A stretch of 64,000 nt of DNA, from contig NZ_JACYTQ010000006.1 in the NCBI RefSeq assembly GCF_014841125.1, positions 124,001 to 188,000 of the forward strand, written 5' to 3'. This document shows, one piece after another, positions 49,440 to 59,332 of this stretch. Both the position numbers and the translations under genes were made by a program. The notes beneath the pieces are model-generated. The model was not told where the DNA came from. It did not search any database and saw only the letters and a list, made by a program, of their open reading frames with translations. The number at the start of each line of letters is the position of its first letter. The first letter of the stretch is position 1. The stretch is from Echinicola arenosa (lineage in GTDB: Bacteria > Bacteroidota > Bacteroidia > Cytophagales > Cyclobacteriaceae).

Positions 49440-50444
49440 ATGAATTATTTCAAAAGTTTTTCAAGCCAATTGGAAAGTATGAAGGAGGCTGACTTTGAAA
49501 AATTGGCTTTGGATCTTTTTCAATTTCAAGCAAAAGAAAATGCCATCTACAGGTCTTATTTGGAGGCTAGAGGAGTAGATTCTAAAGCGGTGAAAAAAGT
49601 AGAAGAAATCCCTTTTTTGCCTATTCAGTTTTTTAAGAAATTCCCGGTTGTTTGTGGAAAAAAAGATGCTTTCTCTTCTTTTTATTCCAGTAGTGGAACT
49701 ACCGGTCAAATTACGAGCAAGCATTTCATTTGGTCCGAAGAAGCTTATTTAAAACATGCTGAAAGGATATTTGAAGATTTTTATGGCGACTTGAGAGATT
49801 ATCACATTTTAGCCTTATTGCCTGCGTACTTGGAAAGAAAGGGAAGTTCATTGGTGGCCATGGCAGATTATTTTATCAAGCACTCCGGTTCGGAGGATTC
49901 AGGATTTTATTTATATAATTATAAGGCTTTGATCGAGAAGCTTCATGCTTTAAAAACTCGGAATGATGGAAAAAAGGTGCTGTTGTTGGGGGTGACCTTC
50001 GCTCTGTTGGATTTGGCAGAACAATTTAATGATGTGTTTCCAGAAATGGATAATCTTATTGTGATGGAGACAGGTGGGATGAAGGGTAGGCGTAAAGAGA
50101 TGATCCGTGAGGAGGTTCATGAGATACTAAAGAAAGCTTTCAAGATAAGTCAAGTGCATTCAGAATATGGTATGACCGAATTGATGTCCCAAGCATATTC
50201 AAAAGGAGATGGGAAGTATGTTTTGCCTCATTCCATGCGTATTTACCTTAGGGATATCAATGATCCTTTGACGTGGGCCAAAAGAAATCAAGGAGGTGTA
50301 AATATTATTGATTTGGCGAATTTCCATTCTTGTGCATTTATAGAGACACAGGACCTGGGGAGGTATCAGGAGGATGGGACGCTGGAAATTCTAGGTCGAT
50401 TTGATAACAGTGAGATTAGAGGCTGTAATTTAATGGTGAATTAA
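49440..50444 (+). CDS. LuxE/PaaK-like acyl-activating enzyme
   Basis: From ATG 49440 the product has 334 residues and looks like an acyl-protein synthetase of the LuxE type: EIPFLPIQFFKKF, the adenylation loop SSSGTTG (83-89) with QITSKH after it, LLGVTFALLDLAE, and SEYGMTELMSQAYS near the end. LuxE activates fatty acids for luciferase; here no lux genes are present, and the adjacent genes give no clear pathway. It probably activates a carboxylic acid as an adenylate. A TTG eight codons upstream overlaps a -7 promoter box and is rejected. Confidence 0.85.
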   Translation: MNYFKSFSSQLESMKEADFEKLALDLFQFQAKENAIYRSYLEARGVDSKAVKKVEEIPFLPIQFFKKFPVVCGKKDAFSSFYSSSGTTGQITSKHFIWSEEAYLKHAERIFEDFYGDLRDYHILALLPAYLERKGSSLVAMADYFIKHSGSEDSGFYLYNYKALIEKLHALKTRNDGKKVLLLGVTFALLDLAEQFNDVFPEMDNLIVMETGGMKGRRKEMIREEVHEILKKAFKISQVHSEYGMTELMSQAYSKGDGKYVLPHSMRIYLRDINDPLTWAKRNQGGVNIIDLANFHSCAFIETQDLGRYQEDGTLEILGRFDNSEIRGCNLMVN

Positions 50445-50497
50445 TTTTGTATTCCTTACAGAATTGGACATATTTGATTTGCAATAAATTAATTATT

Positions 50498-50617
50498 ATG
50501 AGAAAACTAGCAGCTATTATTTTGGCTTCCTGTCTTTTAGCAATGGGAGCATGCGCATCTAGCAAGCCATGTCCAGCGTACGCCAAGGTATTGGACAGTC
50601 AAGAAGTAAAAGGATAA
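50498..50617 (+). CDS. Small lipoprotein-like ORF, 39 residues
   Basis: ATG 50498 to TAA 50617 encodes 39 residues: a hydrophobic leader (RKLAAIILASCLLAMGAC) with a lipobox-like MGAC, then a short tail with CPAYAKVLDSQEVKG. If lipidated, only about 22 residues remain. It is short for automated calling, but has a start after an A/T-rich leader and is directly followed by a terminator. No function is recognised. Confidence 0.6.
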   Translation: MRKLAAIILASCLLAMGACASSKPCPAYAKVLDSQEVKG

Positions 50618-50654
50618 AAAAATACGCTGATTTAATAATCAGCGTATTTTTTTA
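50616..50654. terminator. Bidirectional terminator after the small lipoprotein
   Basis: The stem AAAAAATACGCTGATT (left arm) and AATCAGCGTATTTTTT (right arm) surround TAAT. It closes the small ORF on the plus strand and the NtrC-like gene on the minus strand, whose last codons overlap it. Confidence 0.9.
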
Positions 50655-51789
50655 TCTCTTCCAAAGTGATGGTTTGGCTGCCCAGGATGACCAGTCTTTC
50701 TACCACGTTCCTTAACTCGCGGATGTTTCCAGTCCACGGGTATTCCATAAGTTTTTTTACTGCTTTTTCTTCAATATCTTTTTTAGCAGTGCCATACTCC
50801 TTGGCAATATCACCAAGAAACCGGTCTACCAATAAAGGGATGTCTTCTTTTCTGTCCTTAAGAGCAGGAACCTGAATGAGAATTACACTGAGACGATGGT
50901 AAAGGTCTTCTCTGAAATTGTTTTCTTCGATCTCTTTTTTAAGATCTTTGTTGGTTGCAGCCAAGACGCGAACATCTACTTTGATGTCTTTGTCGCCACC
51001 CACTCTTGTGATTTTATGCTCTTGTAATGCTCTTAGCACTTTGGCTTGAGCAGAGAGGCTCATGTCTCCTATTTCATCAAGGAAAATAGTTCCACCGTTC
51101 GCTTGCTCGAATTTCCCCTGCCTTTGTTTATTGGCAGATGTGAAAGCCCCTTTTTCGTGTCCAAAGAGTTCACTTTCTATCAATTCAGAAGGGATGGCCG
51201 CGCAGTTAACGGCAATAAAAGGAGAACTGTTTCGGTTGCTTTTTTGATGAAGCCAGTGGGCTACCAGTTCCTTTCCAGTGCCATTAGGGCCAGTGATTAG
51301 CACCCTAGCATCAGTCGTAGCTACCTTCTCTATAGTATCTTTTACTTGATTGATGGCTTCTGACTCTCCCACCATGTCCAGTTTTTTGGAAAGCTTCTTT
51401 TTAAGAACTTTGGTTTCAGTAACCAAATCTTTTTTCTCCAAAGCATTTCTTACGGTGAGTAAAAGCCTGTTTAAATCCGGAGGTTTTGGGATGAAGTCAA
51501 AGGCACCTTTTTTGGTGGCTTCTACAGCAGATTCTATAGATCCATGGGCGGAAATCATAATGAACTGAGGTTGTTTGTCCATTTGGCTAACCTTGTCCAA
51601 AACTTCCAGTCCGTCCATTTTAGGCATTTTAATATCACATAAGACTAAATCAAAATCCTGGGATTCGATCATTTTTAGCCCTTCAGCACCATCTTGGGCT
51701 TCATGTATGTCGTAGTTTTCGTATTCTAAGATTTCTTTTAAAGTAGACCTGATGACTTTTTCGTCATCAATAATCAAGATTTTAGGCAT
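50632..51789 (-). CDS. NtrC-like response regulator lacking a DNA-binding domain
   Basis: The 385-residue product has a receiver domain (phosphorylation site Asp52 in [10 protein letters not shown]) and a sigma-54 AAA+ domain: Walker A GPNGTGKE (167-174), the GAFT loop as GAFTSA (214-219) instead of GAFTGA, Walker B FLDEIGD (236-242) and the arginine-finger region FREDLYHRL. It ends soon after the sensor II helix, with no C-terminal Fis-type helix-turn-helix. Such truncated forms exist in Bacteroidota. The partner kinase is not adjacent. Confidence 0.9.
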   Translation of the reverse strand: MPKILIIDDEKVIRSTLKEILEYENYDIHEAQDGAEGLKMIESQDFDLVLCDIKMPKMDGLEVLDKVSQMDKQPQFIMISAHGSIESAVEATKKGAFDFIPKPPDLNRLLLTVRNALEKKDLVTETKVLKKKLSKKLDMVGESEAINQVKDTIEKVATTDARVLITGPNGTGKELVAHWLHQKSNRNSSPFIAVNCAAIPSELIESELFGHEKGAFTSANKQRQGKFEQANGGTIFLDEIGDMSLSAQAKVLRALQEHKITRVGGDKDIKVDVRVLAATNKDLKKEIEENNFREDLYHRLSVILIQVPALKDRKEDIPLLVDRFLGDIAKEYGTAKKDIEEKAVKKLMEYPWTGNIRELRNVVERLVILGSQTITLEEIKKYADY

Positions 51790-51818
51790 AAAGTGATTAT
51801 TTGGTTAAAAGTGTAAAA

Positions 51819-52237
51819 GTGCAAGCCTATAAGCCGGGTTCTGTTTCTTTGCCGATAGTTACCGGCAAGATACTTGTCATTTATCTAGCCCAGATTTCGC
51901 AATCTGGATCTATCGATCTACCCGCCCCGGTTTCCTGATTATGGACAAGTCCAAATCAGGATTGAACGAGCAGCTCTTGGACCGGGGCCTATTTGATCTT
52001 TCAACCCATAAGGTTTGCCATGCAGTTGCGGTCACCCGAAACCCGGTGGGCTCTTACCCCACCTTTTCACCCTTATCCCGATAGCTATCAGGACGGTTTG
52101 TTTTCTGTTGCACTGTCTGTAACAAGGCCGTCTCCAACCTTGCCCCTTCCCGTTAGGAAGTATGGCGCTCTATGTTGCCCGGACTTTCCTCCAAGTAGAT
52201 TCCAGGGAATACCTTGGCGACAAGTCGGCTTGCACCT
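51819..52237 (-). ncRNA. rnpB: RNase P RNA, class A
   Basis: Read on the minus strand, the segment begins with the P1 arm GTGCAAGCC (52228-52236) and ends with its complement GGCTTGCAC (51819-51827), a perfect 9-bp closing helix. Between them the diagnostic core GGAGGAAAGTCCGGGC lies at 52177-52192, and the long P10-P12 and P15-P17 hairpins can be drawn. It is the catalytic RNA for tRNA 5' maturation. It lies between two protein genes with no overlap; open frames on either strand within it are fortuitous. Confidence 0.95.
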
Positions 52238-52342
52238 TGCAAAATAAGATAAATTCTGCTGATTTAAGAATTTTACAATCGTATTTGTTATGATTAGCTG
52301 TGAAAGCGTGGCGTTTGTTGCAGATAAGCTGTTTACTTTTCC

Positions 52343-52350
52343 TAACTTTG
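52343..52350 (+). promoter_or_regulatory. -7 promoter box of the DUF3109 gene
   Basis: TAACTTTG matches the -7 consensus and sits 22 bases before the ATG at 52372. It also rules out the upstream ATG at 52300 as the start codon. Confidence 0.55.
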
Positions 52351-52371
52351 TGCAGGAGAAAAGACAGCGTT

Positions 52372-52935
52372 ATGATATTAGTAGGAAATGCCGTGCTCAG
52401 TGATGATCTAAAGGAGCACTTTTTCGTTTGTAATTTAGAAAAGTGTAAGGGGGCTTGCTGTGTGGAAGGAGATGCCGGCGCACCACTGGAGGATGATGAA
52501 ACCAAGATATTGGAAGAAATTTATCCAAAAGTAAAAAAGTACATCACTGAAGAGGGGAGAAAGGTAATTGAGGAACAAGGCACTTGGGTGATTGATAAGG
52601 ATGGAGATAAAGGTACCCCCACGATAGGAGACAATAGAGAGTGTGCCTATGCCATAATAGATGAAAAAGGAACGTTAAAATGTGGTATTGAAGAGGCCCA
52701 TATCAATGGAGATATTGATTATAAAAAGCCGATAAGCTGTCATTTGTATCCGGTAAGGGTGACAAAGTATGATGAGTATGATGCGCTGAATTATGATCGC
52801 TGGGATATCTGCAGTCCTGCTTGTGGCTTAGGAAAAGAACTTAATGTTCCCATATATAAGTTTGTCAAGGATGCTTTGATAAGGAAGTATGGCGAAGCTT
52901 GGTATGAAGAATTGGTGAGGGATATTGAAGGCTAG
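52372..52935 (+). CDS. DUF3109 family cysteine-rich protein
   Basis: From ATG 52372 the product has 187 residues and carries the DUF3109 pattern: [23 protein letters not shown], then [30 protein letters not shown] and [11 protein letters not shown]. The cysteines resemble a metal or Fe-S site of the YkgJ type; function is unknown. A longer frame begins at 52300, but a promoter box lies downstream of that ATG. It is divergent from rnpB. Confidence 0.9.
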   Translation: MILVGNAVLSDDLKEHFFVCNLEKCKGACCVEGDAGAPLEDDETKILEEIYPKVKKYITEEGRKVIEEQGTWVIDKDGDKGTPTIGDNRECAYAIIDEKGTLKCGIEEAHINGDIDYKKPISCHLYPVRVTKYDEYDALNYDRWDICSPACGLGKELNVPIYKFVKDALIRKYGEAWYEELVRDIEG

Positions 52936-52970
52936 TTTTCTTAGAGCGCAAATGATAGGACGACCTGTTT

Positions 52971-53942
52971 TTAAGTGTAAAGCAGGTCGTCTTTGTGTTT
53001 GACCAGAGATGGATGATCCGAGCGGATTATTCTTCTGATTCCTTCTAGGTAAGATGTGGGCTTAAAGAAGAATAATTCTTCGAATTTAGAACTGTCAAAA
53101 ATATAAGGGCGATCATATTGGTAGATCATTTCTGATAATTCCTTCATAAATGGAACGAAGACCCCTGAAGTCTTGAAGAACCATTTTGGTATAACTTGAT
53201 ATTTTGGAATGTTCCCCATTTCTTTTGCTACCATATGAACCCATTCCTTGCCTGTTGGTGGCTTGGGGGCGGTAGGGAGGTGCCAAGTCTGATTGAAAGC
53301 ATCAGGGGTATTGCCTAGTAAAGCAGTAGCTTTACCGGCATCAGGGGTGTAAGTGAAGGAGTGGGCTTGGTGAGGATCTGCCAGCCATTTGGCAGAATTT
53401 GATTTTGATAATGGTTTAAAAACCATTTCAGTTAAGAGGCTTTTTAATGAAATGGAAGGGCCATAAAAATCAGCAGATCTAGCAATGAGGGCATTGATGT
53501 TTCCTTTTGCAATGTGCTCGAGAAGTAGCTCTGTTATTTTAGCTCTGATATGGCCTTTTTTGCTAATAGGCCTGAAAGGAGTGTCTTCTGTCATATGCCC
53601 CATGCACTTAGGGTCGTACATGTAGACATTATCGAAGAAAACCAGTTTAACATTTTCTTCCCTGCAAGCCTCTATCACGTTGTTCATTACTTGAGGCCAA
53701 GCCTTTTCCCAAACTTTCAGTTTGTACCGAAACCCAACAGTCAAATAGGCAACAGTTGATCCTTTCAAGGCATTTTTGGTTTGGCCTAAATCAAGTAAAT
53801 CAGCAGAAAAGGTTTGGTCTGCTTCATTCACCCGGACGGGATTTCTACTTACCAGACGCACTTTTTCCGTATAGGTACGAAGTTCCCGAACCAATTCATT
53901 TGCTATAATTCCTCCAGCTCCAAGTATAGTTTGCATAGGCAA
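52971..53942 (-). CDS. NAD(P)-dependent epimerase/dehydratase-like protein
   Basis: The 323-residue product is an extended SDR-type protein with a Rossmann N-terminus (TILGAGGIIANELVREL, the GxxGxxA pattern) and a DNVYMYDPKC segment at the place where the YxxxK catalytic site is expected; here the spacing does not give a clear YxxxK. HSFTYTPDAGKATALL later in the chain is common in such proteins. The substrate is unknown and it may be a non-catalytic relative. It is followed on the minus strand by no obvious partner. Confidence 0.82.
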   Translation of the reverse strand: MPMQTILGAGGIIANELVRELRTYTEKVRLVSRNPVRVNEADQTFSADLLDLGQTKNALKGSTVAYLTVGFRYKLKVWEKAWPQVMNNVIEACREENVKLVFFDNVYMYDPKCMGHMTEDTPFRPISKKGHIRAKITELLLEHIAKGNINALIARSADFYGPSISLKSLLTEMVFKPLSKSNSAKWLADPHQAHSFTYTPDAGKATALLGNTPDAFNQTWHLPTAPKPPTGKEWVHMVAKEMGNIPKYQVIPKWFFKTSGVFVPFMKELSEMIYQYDRPYIFDSSKFEELFFFKPTSYLEGIRRIIRSDHPSLVKHKDDLLYT

Positions 53943-55029
53943 GAATGATTTGGGGGTAGGTTATATTAAAGATACCAGAAAATGCTAAAGATGGTTCATA
54001 ATCATTGGATAATTTTATTTTTCACTAGTTTGTCTTAAAAGAAAATCTGTATATCCGCTATCTCACCATTACATTTAACCCTTCAAAACATTCCCTCAAA
54101 AACAGTACAGATCTCACAGAAATGATTGTCTAAACCTTTCTACTGCTTCTCCTAGTTCCGTGGAATCTCCGTTGCGAGCGGACAGACAGTGGGAGTCAGA
54201 TTACTGGTGTCAAAATGGTCCATATTAATGAATGTAACATTCTTAACATTGACTCTTTAACGCGTATTTAACCCCTACTTAAGCCGTGTTTATCCCGTGT
54301 TTTAGCCGTGTTTCTTTTATCAGCAATTTAGGCTAGTCTACACCTTAAGTCCTGGAAAAACTTTGGGACATACCTTTCAATATTTTGGTTATAAGAACCT
54401 TGGGAATCCTTCTATCCCACGCAACATATTTCGACCTACACAAAGGTTTCTATCCTACTTTGGTCAAATTGTAGCATCGGGCTTTAATAAATGCATACTG
54501 AAGAACAGCTACATTATAAACGTTTGAGTTGATCCATTTAATAGGTTAAACAAGTGATTTACGTGTAAGGAAACATTTTTACTAATAGGTATATCCGCAA
54601 CTATACCAGAAAAGATTAAAAGCGAATGGAAACGATCGTTTTGTTTGATTGAGGTATCCACTGCTTCAGGCTTCAGTTCTACCTGGCAGTTAGACAGGCT
54701 TCCGACCACTTGAGAAAAGGAGGTATGGTTATTGGCATCATAGCGGATAATCAGAAAAGAAATTTCAGTCTCATGGAAGTATATGTCTATGATTTTTTTT
54801 TAATTATTTTTTTGATAAAAAAAAGTTGGGTAATGATACTCTCTACTGATTCAACTGATTTAGAGTAGGTTGTCTGGTTAATTTTTGAGTTTTTAGGTGT
54901 AAAAGGTTTGGAAAACGTAATTTCAGATTGTTTATATAAAAATGTTGTTTATATACTTTAATTTGGATTTTAAATATTTTTTTTACTAACTTAGTGTTGT
55001 TGATTGACTCGTAACTAAACAAAAATGTG
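53943..55029. other. Gene-free 1.1-kb stretch
   Basis: No convincing gene lies here. It holds an array of 11-bp repeats (54259-54313) and GC-richer inverted repeats near 54150-54200 such as TCCGTTGCGAGCGGA. On the minus strand, a frame without an ATG from about 54800 down to 54509 reads like protein (segments such as VVGSLSNCQVELKPEA), possibly a gene remnant. The right part, 54780-55020, is very AT-rich and carries the promoter region of the next gene. Confidence 0.5.
54259..54313 (+). repeat. Degenerate 11-bp tandem repeat array, five units
   Basis: Units read AACGCGTATTT, AACCCCTACTT, AAGCCGTGTTT, ATCCCGTGTTT and TAGCCGTGTTT, one after another without gaps. The last three share CCGTGTTT exactly; the first two are diverged. 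It lies in a gene-free stretch. Confidence 0.7.
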
Positions 55030-55650
55030 ATGAAGAATTTTTTAATGCCCAAAATTCAACTTACCGTCATTATGATTGGAATAATAGCGTTAAGTACCTC
55101 TTGTGATCATTTTGATCCTCCAATTCCTGAAAGGCTAGAAATAGATGAACCTCTACCAGAAGTAGAGGAGGAAAGTAAATGTTTTACATCACAGTCAGCT
55201 TGGGCAATTGGTTTTCAATATTCTGGTACCGATGATAATGCTCGTTTTATTGAAGTTCCTATTTACCAAGAAGATCATGAAGAAAAAGAGCAGATTAAAT
55301 GGGTGTATTTGGAGTCGGTTACTACGGAGGAATATATTGGAGCGGTAAAGTTTAAAGAATTAGATGTGAAGGAAATGCCAGAAGGAGCTGAGTTTGGAGA
55401 GTATGTTAAGATGCTTGTTAGGATTGATGATGAAAAATGGTATTTTGGTTCCGATGTAGAGAATGTAAAAGTGCAAGGTTTTGAAGTAATGCCAACACCG
55501 GAAGAGTTAGATCCAGGCAAGTTTACCACGCACATTGGAGTAGCAGAAGTAGCTACGGGAGTTGATTGGGAATACTATGAAGTTATCTTAAAGAGGTTTC
55601 CTTATTATTCAATCTACATTGGCGCAAAGTTGGAAGTTGATTGTGATTAA
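55030..55650 (+). CDS. Putative lipoprotein of unknown function
   Basis: From ATG 55030 (a GTG lies three bases earlier) the product has 206 residues. The start has a signal segment (IQLTVIMIGIIALSTSC) with a cysteine that fits a weak lipobox, then a proline/glutamate-rich linker (DPPIPERLEIDEPLPEVEEE) and a domain of about 150 residues with WAIGFQYSGTD and WEYYEVILKRFPYYSIYIG. No family is recognised. It is convergent with accC across a perfect palindromic terminator. Confidence 0.7.
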   Translation: MKNFLMPKIQLTVIMIGIIALSTSCDHFDPPIPERLEIDEPLPEVEEESKCFTSQSAWAIGFQYSGTDDNARFIEVPIYQEDHEEKEQIKWVYLESVTTEEYIGAVKFKELDVKEMPEGAEFGEYVKMLVRIDDEKWYFGSDVENVKVQGFEVMPTPEELDPGKFTTHIGVAEVATGVDWEYYEVILKRFPYYSIYIGAKLEVDCD

Positions 55651-55720
55651 TAACCTTATGCTTTAAAAGTATTTTATCGTTTTTTGTAGGGGATATAAAG
55701 GCATTTTTGTAGCTATATTA

Positions 55721-55760
55721 AAGAAAAAGGGATTCAGTAATTACTGAATCCCTTTTTCTT
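55721..55760. terminator. Perfectly palindromic bidirectional terminator
   Basis: The two arms, 20 bases each, 55721-55740 and 55741-55760, are exact reverse complements with no unpaired centre. The outer part is an A/T run, the inner part GGGATTCAG. It sits between convergent genes and can end both transcripts. Confidence 0.9.
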
Positions 55761-55780
55761 TATATGATTTGATACTTTTC

Positions 55781-57130
55781 TTAACCTTTAATCACAGAGA
55801 AATCAAAAGTCTCCAAAAACTTTGTTGTGAAGTTACCTGCTTTGAATTCAGGGTCTTCCAATAAAGCCAAGTGGAAAGGAATGGTGGTTTTGATGCCGTC
55901 AATCACAAACTCTTCGAGTGCTCTTTTCATTCTCACAATAACTTCTTCTCTTGACTGTCCACTTACAATAAGCTTGGCAATCATAGAATCGTAGTTTGGA
56001 GGAATGATATAGCCAGCATAAACATGGCTATCAACCCTAACACCACGTCCACCGGGAAGGTGGAGGTTATTAATTTTGCCTGGGCTTGGACGGAAACCAT
56101 TGGCAGGATCTTCTGCGTTGATTCGGCATTCCATTGCGTAAAGCTTCGGATAATAGTTTTTGCCAGAAATTGGAATCCCTGCAGCCACTTTTATTTGCTC
56201 TTTGATCAAGTCAAAGTCAGTAACTTCTTCGGTGATTGGGTGCTCTACCTGGATCCTTGTGTTCATCTCCATAAAGTAGAAGTTTCTGTGCTTGTCCACA
56301 AGGAATTCAATAGTACCAGCGCCTTCATAACCTATGGCTTCAGCTCCTTTGATAGCAGCCGTACCCATAGCTTCCCTCAACTCATCGGTGATAAATGGAG
56401 AAGGAGTTTCTTCTACTAGTTTTTGGTGCCTTCTTTGTATAGAACAATCTCTTTCTGAGAGGTGGCAGGCTTTTCCATTACTGTCTCCCACTATTTGGAT
56501 TTCGATGTGCCTTGGCTCCTCTACGAATTTTTCAAGGTAAAGTCCGTCATTACCAAATGCTGCTCCAGATTCTTGTCTTGCGTCATCCCAAGCTTTCTTG
56601 AATTCACTTTCTTCTCGGACAATTCTCATGCCTCGGCCACCACCACCGGCAGTAGCTTTAAGAATTACCGGATAACCCATTTCTGTCGCAATTTTAACAC
56701 CTTGCTCAATGGACTCCAGCAAGCCTTCTGATCCTGGTATGGTAGGAACACCAGCTTCTTTCATGGTGGCTTTAGCTGTAGCCTTATCTCCCATTTTGTC
56801 TATCATGTCTGAGCTAGCACCAATAAACTTGATGTTGTACTCTTCGCATATTTTTGAAAATTCAGCATTTTCAGAAAGGAAGCCATATCCTGGATGGATG
56901 GCATCTGCATTGGTGATCTCGGCAGCGGCGATTATTCTAGGAATATTCAAATAGGACTCCCTACTAGGAGCTGCTCCTATGCAAACAGCTTCATCAGCGA
57001 ATCTTACATGGAGACTGTCTTTATCAGCAGTGGAGTAAACAGCAACTGTTTTGATCCCCATTTCCTTACAAGAACGAATGACCCTTAGCGCAATTTCTCC
57101 TCTGTTGGCAATTAATATTTTTTTAAACAC
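55781..57130 (-). CDS. accC: Biotin carboxylase, acetyl-CoA carboxylase subunit
   Basis: The 449-residue enzyme carboxylates biotin on BCCP with ATP and bicarbonate. [30 protein letters not shown] at the start, the ATP-grasp [10 protein letters not shown] loop, [14 protein letters not shown] and [18 protein letters not shown] are conserved. Length is usual. It follows accB after 30 bases and ends the fabH-efp-accB-accC gene string. Confidence 0.97.
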   Translation of the reverse strand: MFKKILIANRGEIALRVIRSCKEMGIKTVAVYSTADKDSLHVRFADEAVCIGAAPSRESYLNIPRIIAAAEITNADAIHPGYGFLSENAEFSKICEEYNIKFIGASSDMIDKMGDKATAKATMKEAGVPTIPGSEGLLESIEQGVKIATEMGYPVILKATAGGGGRGMRIVREESEFKKAWDDARQESGAAFGNDGLYLEKFVEEPRHIEIQIVGDSNGKACHLSERDCSIQRRHQKLVEETPSPFITDELREAMGTAAIKGAEAIGYEGAGTIEFLVDKHRNFYFMEMNTRIQVEHPITEEVTDFDLIKEQIKVAAGIPISGKNYYPKLYAMECRINAEDPANGFRPSPGKINNLHLPGGRGVRVDSHVYAGYIIPPNYDSMIAKLIVSGQSREEVIVRMKRALEEFVIDGIKTTIPFHLALLEDPEFKAGNFTTKFLETFDFSVIKG

Positions 57131-57160
57131 GATTGATTACAGATTAATGAAAAAACAAGA

Positions 57161-57628
57161 TTATCCAGCTGGGTCAACCAAGAACAATGGTTGGTCATAC
57201 TCTACAGGGGAAGCATTTTCTACCAAAATCTTAACGATTTTTCCTGAAACTTCAGATTCAATTTCGTTGAATAGTTTCATAGCTTCAATGATACATACCG
57301 TTTGCCCTGACTTAATGGTGTCTCCAACGTGTACAAATGCATCCGAATCAGGATTTGGGGTGGTGTAGAATGTTCCAATCATCGGAGATTTTATTTCTAC
57401 ATAGCTAGATGTGTCAGCGGCTGGTGCAGCTGGAGTTTCAGCCGCAGGAGCTGCTGCAGGTGCTGGAGCAACTGAAGGTGCAACTGGAGCAGCTTCAACT
57501 GCTTTTACAGTTTGTATTTCAGAATTTTTCTTGATAGACAGTTTAAGTTCGTCTGTTTCGATTTTTACTTCGGCTAGGCCAGAGTTAGAAATAAAGTCTA
57601 TAAGTTCTTGGATTTCTTTCGCTTTCAT
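57161..57628 (-). CDS. accB: Biotin carboxyl carrier protein of acetyl-CoA carboxylase
   Basis: The 155-residue product carries biotin on Lys118 of [11 protein letters not shown] in the C-terminal biotinyl domain (about 77-155). A Pro/Ala-rich flexible linker (about 46-72) joins it to a short N-terminal helical domain. It receives CO2 from AccC and passes it to the carboxyltransferase, whose genes are elsewhere. It is 30 bases ahead of accC and about 100 bases after efp. Confidence 0.97.
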   Translation of the reverse strand: MKAKEIQELIDFISNSGLAEVKIETDELKLSIKKNSEIQTVKAVEAAPVAPSVAPAPAAAPAAETPAAPAADTSSYVEIKSPMIGTFYTTPNPDSDAFVHVGDTIKSGQTVCIIEAMKLFNEIESEVSGKIVKILVENASPVEYDQPLFLVDPAG

Positions 57629-57731
57629 AATTTTGTTTTTTTCTTAAACTCTCAAAAAGTCAAGAGTCCTTTAATGGGTTTATAAAAACTGTAAAGCCAT
57701 GTAATTTAGCAAAATCACATAGCTTTAAAAA

Positions 57732-58295
57732 TTATTTTACTCTTTCTGAATAGGAGCCATCCCTAGTGTCTACCTTAATCATAATGTCTTGATCCACAAA
57801 CAAAGGAACCATTACCGTAGCGCCTGTCTCTAGGGTAGCAGGTTTCAATGCATTGGTCGCTGTATCGCCTTTGATACCTGGCTCTGTGTAAGTGATCATC
57901 AACTCAACAAAAGGAGGTAGTTCTACACCTAGTGGCGTATCTGTTTCGTCATGAATCAAGATGTCAACGATCTGTCCCTCTTTCATCAGGTCAGCTCTTT
58001 CTATGAGTTTTGCCTCAATAGGAATCTGCTCAAAGGTAGCAGTATCCATGAAATGGTATCCCATATCATCTGCATACAAAAACTGATGTTCCCTTCTTTC
58101 TACCCTGGCAGTAGTGACTTTTTCTCCAGCGTTGAAGGTTTTGTCTAGTACCTTTCCAGTGGTCAGGCTTTTAAGTTTTGTTCTTACAAAAGCGGCTCCC
58201 TTTCCTGGTTTTACATGCTGGAATTCCACGATGCTGTAGATGTCATGGTTAAATTCCATGCAAAGACCATTTTTGAAATCTGCAGTACTTGCCAT
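57732..58295 (-). CDS. efp: Elongation factor P
   Basis: The 187-residue product is EF-P, which rescues ribosomes stalled on proline runs. The three-domain fold is clear: KNGLCMEFNHDIYSIVEFQHVKPGKGAAF at the N-terminus and GVELPPFVELMITYTEPGIKGD in the middle domain. The tip loop PGKGAAF carries Lys32, the position that is modified in other EF-Ps. No modifying enzyme gene is nearby. It starts 24 bases after fabH. Confidence 0.97.
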   Translation of the reverse strand: MASTADFKNGLCMEFNHDIYSIVEFQHVKPGKGAAFVRTKLKSLTTGKVLDKTFNAGEKVTTARVERREHQFLYADDMGYHFMDTATFEQIPIEAKLIERADLMKEGQIVDILIHDETDTPLGVELPPFVELMITYTEPGIKGDTATNALKPATLETGATVMVPLFVDQDIMIKVDTRDGSYSERVK

Positions 58296-58319
58296 ATGAT
58301 TCTTTTTGTGATTGTTTAA

Positions 58320-59318
58320 TTATTTAGGATCGTATCCCCATTTAAGGTAAACTGATCCCCAAGTAAATCCTCCTCCAAAAGCGGCAAGGATCAAGTTGTC
58401 TCCTTTTTTGAGTTTCGACTCGTAGTCCCAAAGGCACAAAGGAAGTGTTCCGGCCGTTGTGTTGCCGTATTTTTCAATGTTGATCATGACCTTTTCAGGT
58501 CCAACATTCATTCTGTTTGCAGTAGCGTCTATGATTCTCTTGTTTGCCTGGTGAGGAACCAACCAGGCAATATCATCACCGGTAAGGTGGTTTTTCTCCA
58601 TGATCTTTGCACTTACTTCAGCCATGTTAGTGACAGCGAACTTAAATACAGTAGATCCTTCCTGATAGGCGTAATGTTCTTTGGCCTTGACAGTTTCAAG
58701 TGTTGCAGGATTTTGGCTTCCTCCTGCTTTGATGTGAAGATAAGGAGCGCCAGATCCATCTGAATGATGAATAGAGTCCATTACACCAAGCTCTTCAGTA
58801 GTAGGTTCAAGTAATACTGCTCCACCACCATCGCCGAAAATAATACAAGTAGTTCTGTCTTCATAGTTAACAATTGAAGACATTTTATCCGCTCCTACAA
58901 CGATAACTTTCTTGTGCATGCCTGTTTCTATAAACTGGCTTCCCATGGTTAGGGCATAAAGGAATCCAGAGCAAGCTGCAGATATGTCAAAGCTATAGCT
59001 GTTTACAGCACCTACCTTATGAGCAATTACGTTTGCACAAGAAGGGAATGGCATATCAGGGGTAACGGTAGCGCAGATGATAAGGTCGATATCCTCAGGG
59101 TTTGTGCCGGTTTTTTCCAATAATCCTTTGATGGCATTGGCTCCGATAACGGAAGTCCCTTGGTGCTCGCCCTTGAGTATTCTTCTTTCTTTGATTCCGG
59201 TTCTGGTAGTGATCCACTCGTCATTGGTATCTACCATGGTTTCCAGTTCTTTGTTGGTAAGGACATAGTCAGGAACCCATCCATGTACTCCGGTAATGAC
59301 TGCTCTAGTTTTTTCCAT
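58320..59318 (-). CDS. fabH: 3-oxoacyl-ACP synthase III
   Basis: The 332-residue condensing enzyme starts fatty-acid chains from acetyl- or branched-chain acyl-CoA and malonyl-ACP. The triad is intact: Cys116 in [10 protein letters not shown], His256 in VPHQANKRI and Asn286 in YGNTTAGT. Length is usual. Its leader carries an unusual nested hairpin. The usual partner plsX is not between rpmF and fabH here. It is first in the fabH-efp-accB-accC string. Confidence 0.97.
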   Translation of the reverse strand: MEKTRAVITGVHGWVPDYVLTNKELETMVDTNDEWITTRTGIKERRILKGEHQGTSVIGANAIKGLLEKTGTNPEDIDLIICATVTPDMPFPSCANVIAHKVGAVNSYSFDISAACSGFLYALTMGSQFIETGMHKKVIVVGADKMSSIVNYEDRTTCIIFGDGGGAVLLEPTTEELGVMDSIHHSDGSGAPYLHIKAGGSQNPATLETVKAKEHYAYQEGSTVFKFAVTNMAEVSAKIMEKNHLTGDDIAWLVPHQANKRIIDATANRMNVGPEKVMINIEKYGNTTAGTLPLCLWDYESKLKKGDNLILAAFGGGFTWGSVYLKWGYDPK

Positions 59319-59332
59319 TTAATTTGTGTTTT

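Noticed and set aside
51993-52247. Open frames on both strands between the NtrC-like gene and the DUF3109 gene
   Set aside because: They lie inside RNase P RNA, whose core motifs and closing helix explain the sequence; the peptides resemble nothing.
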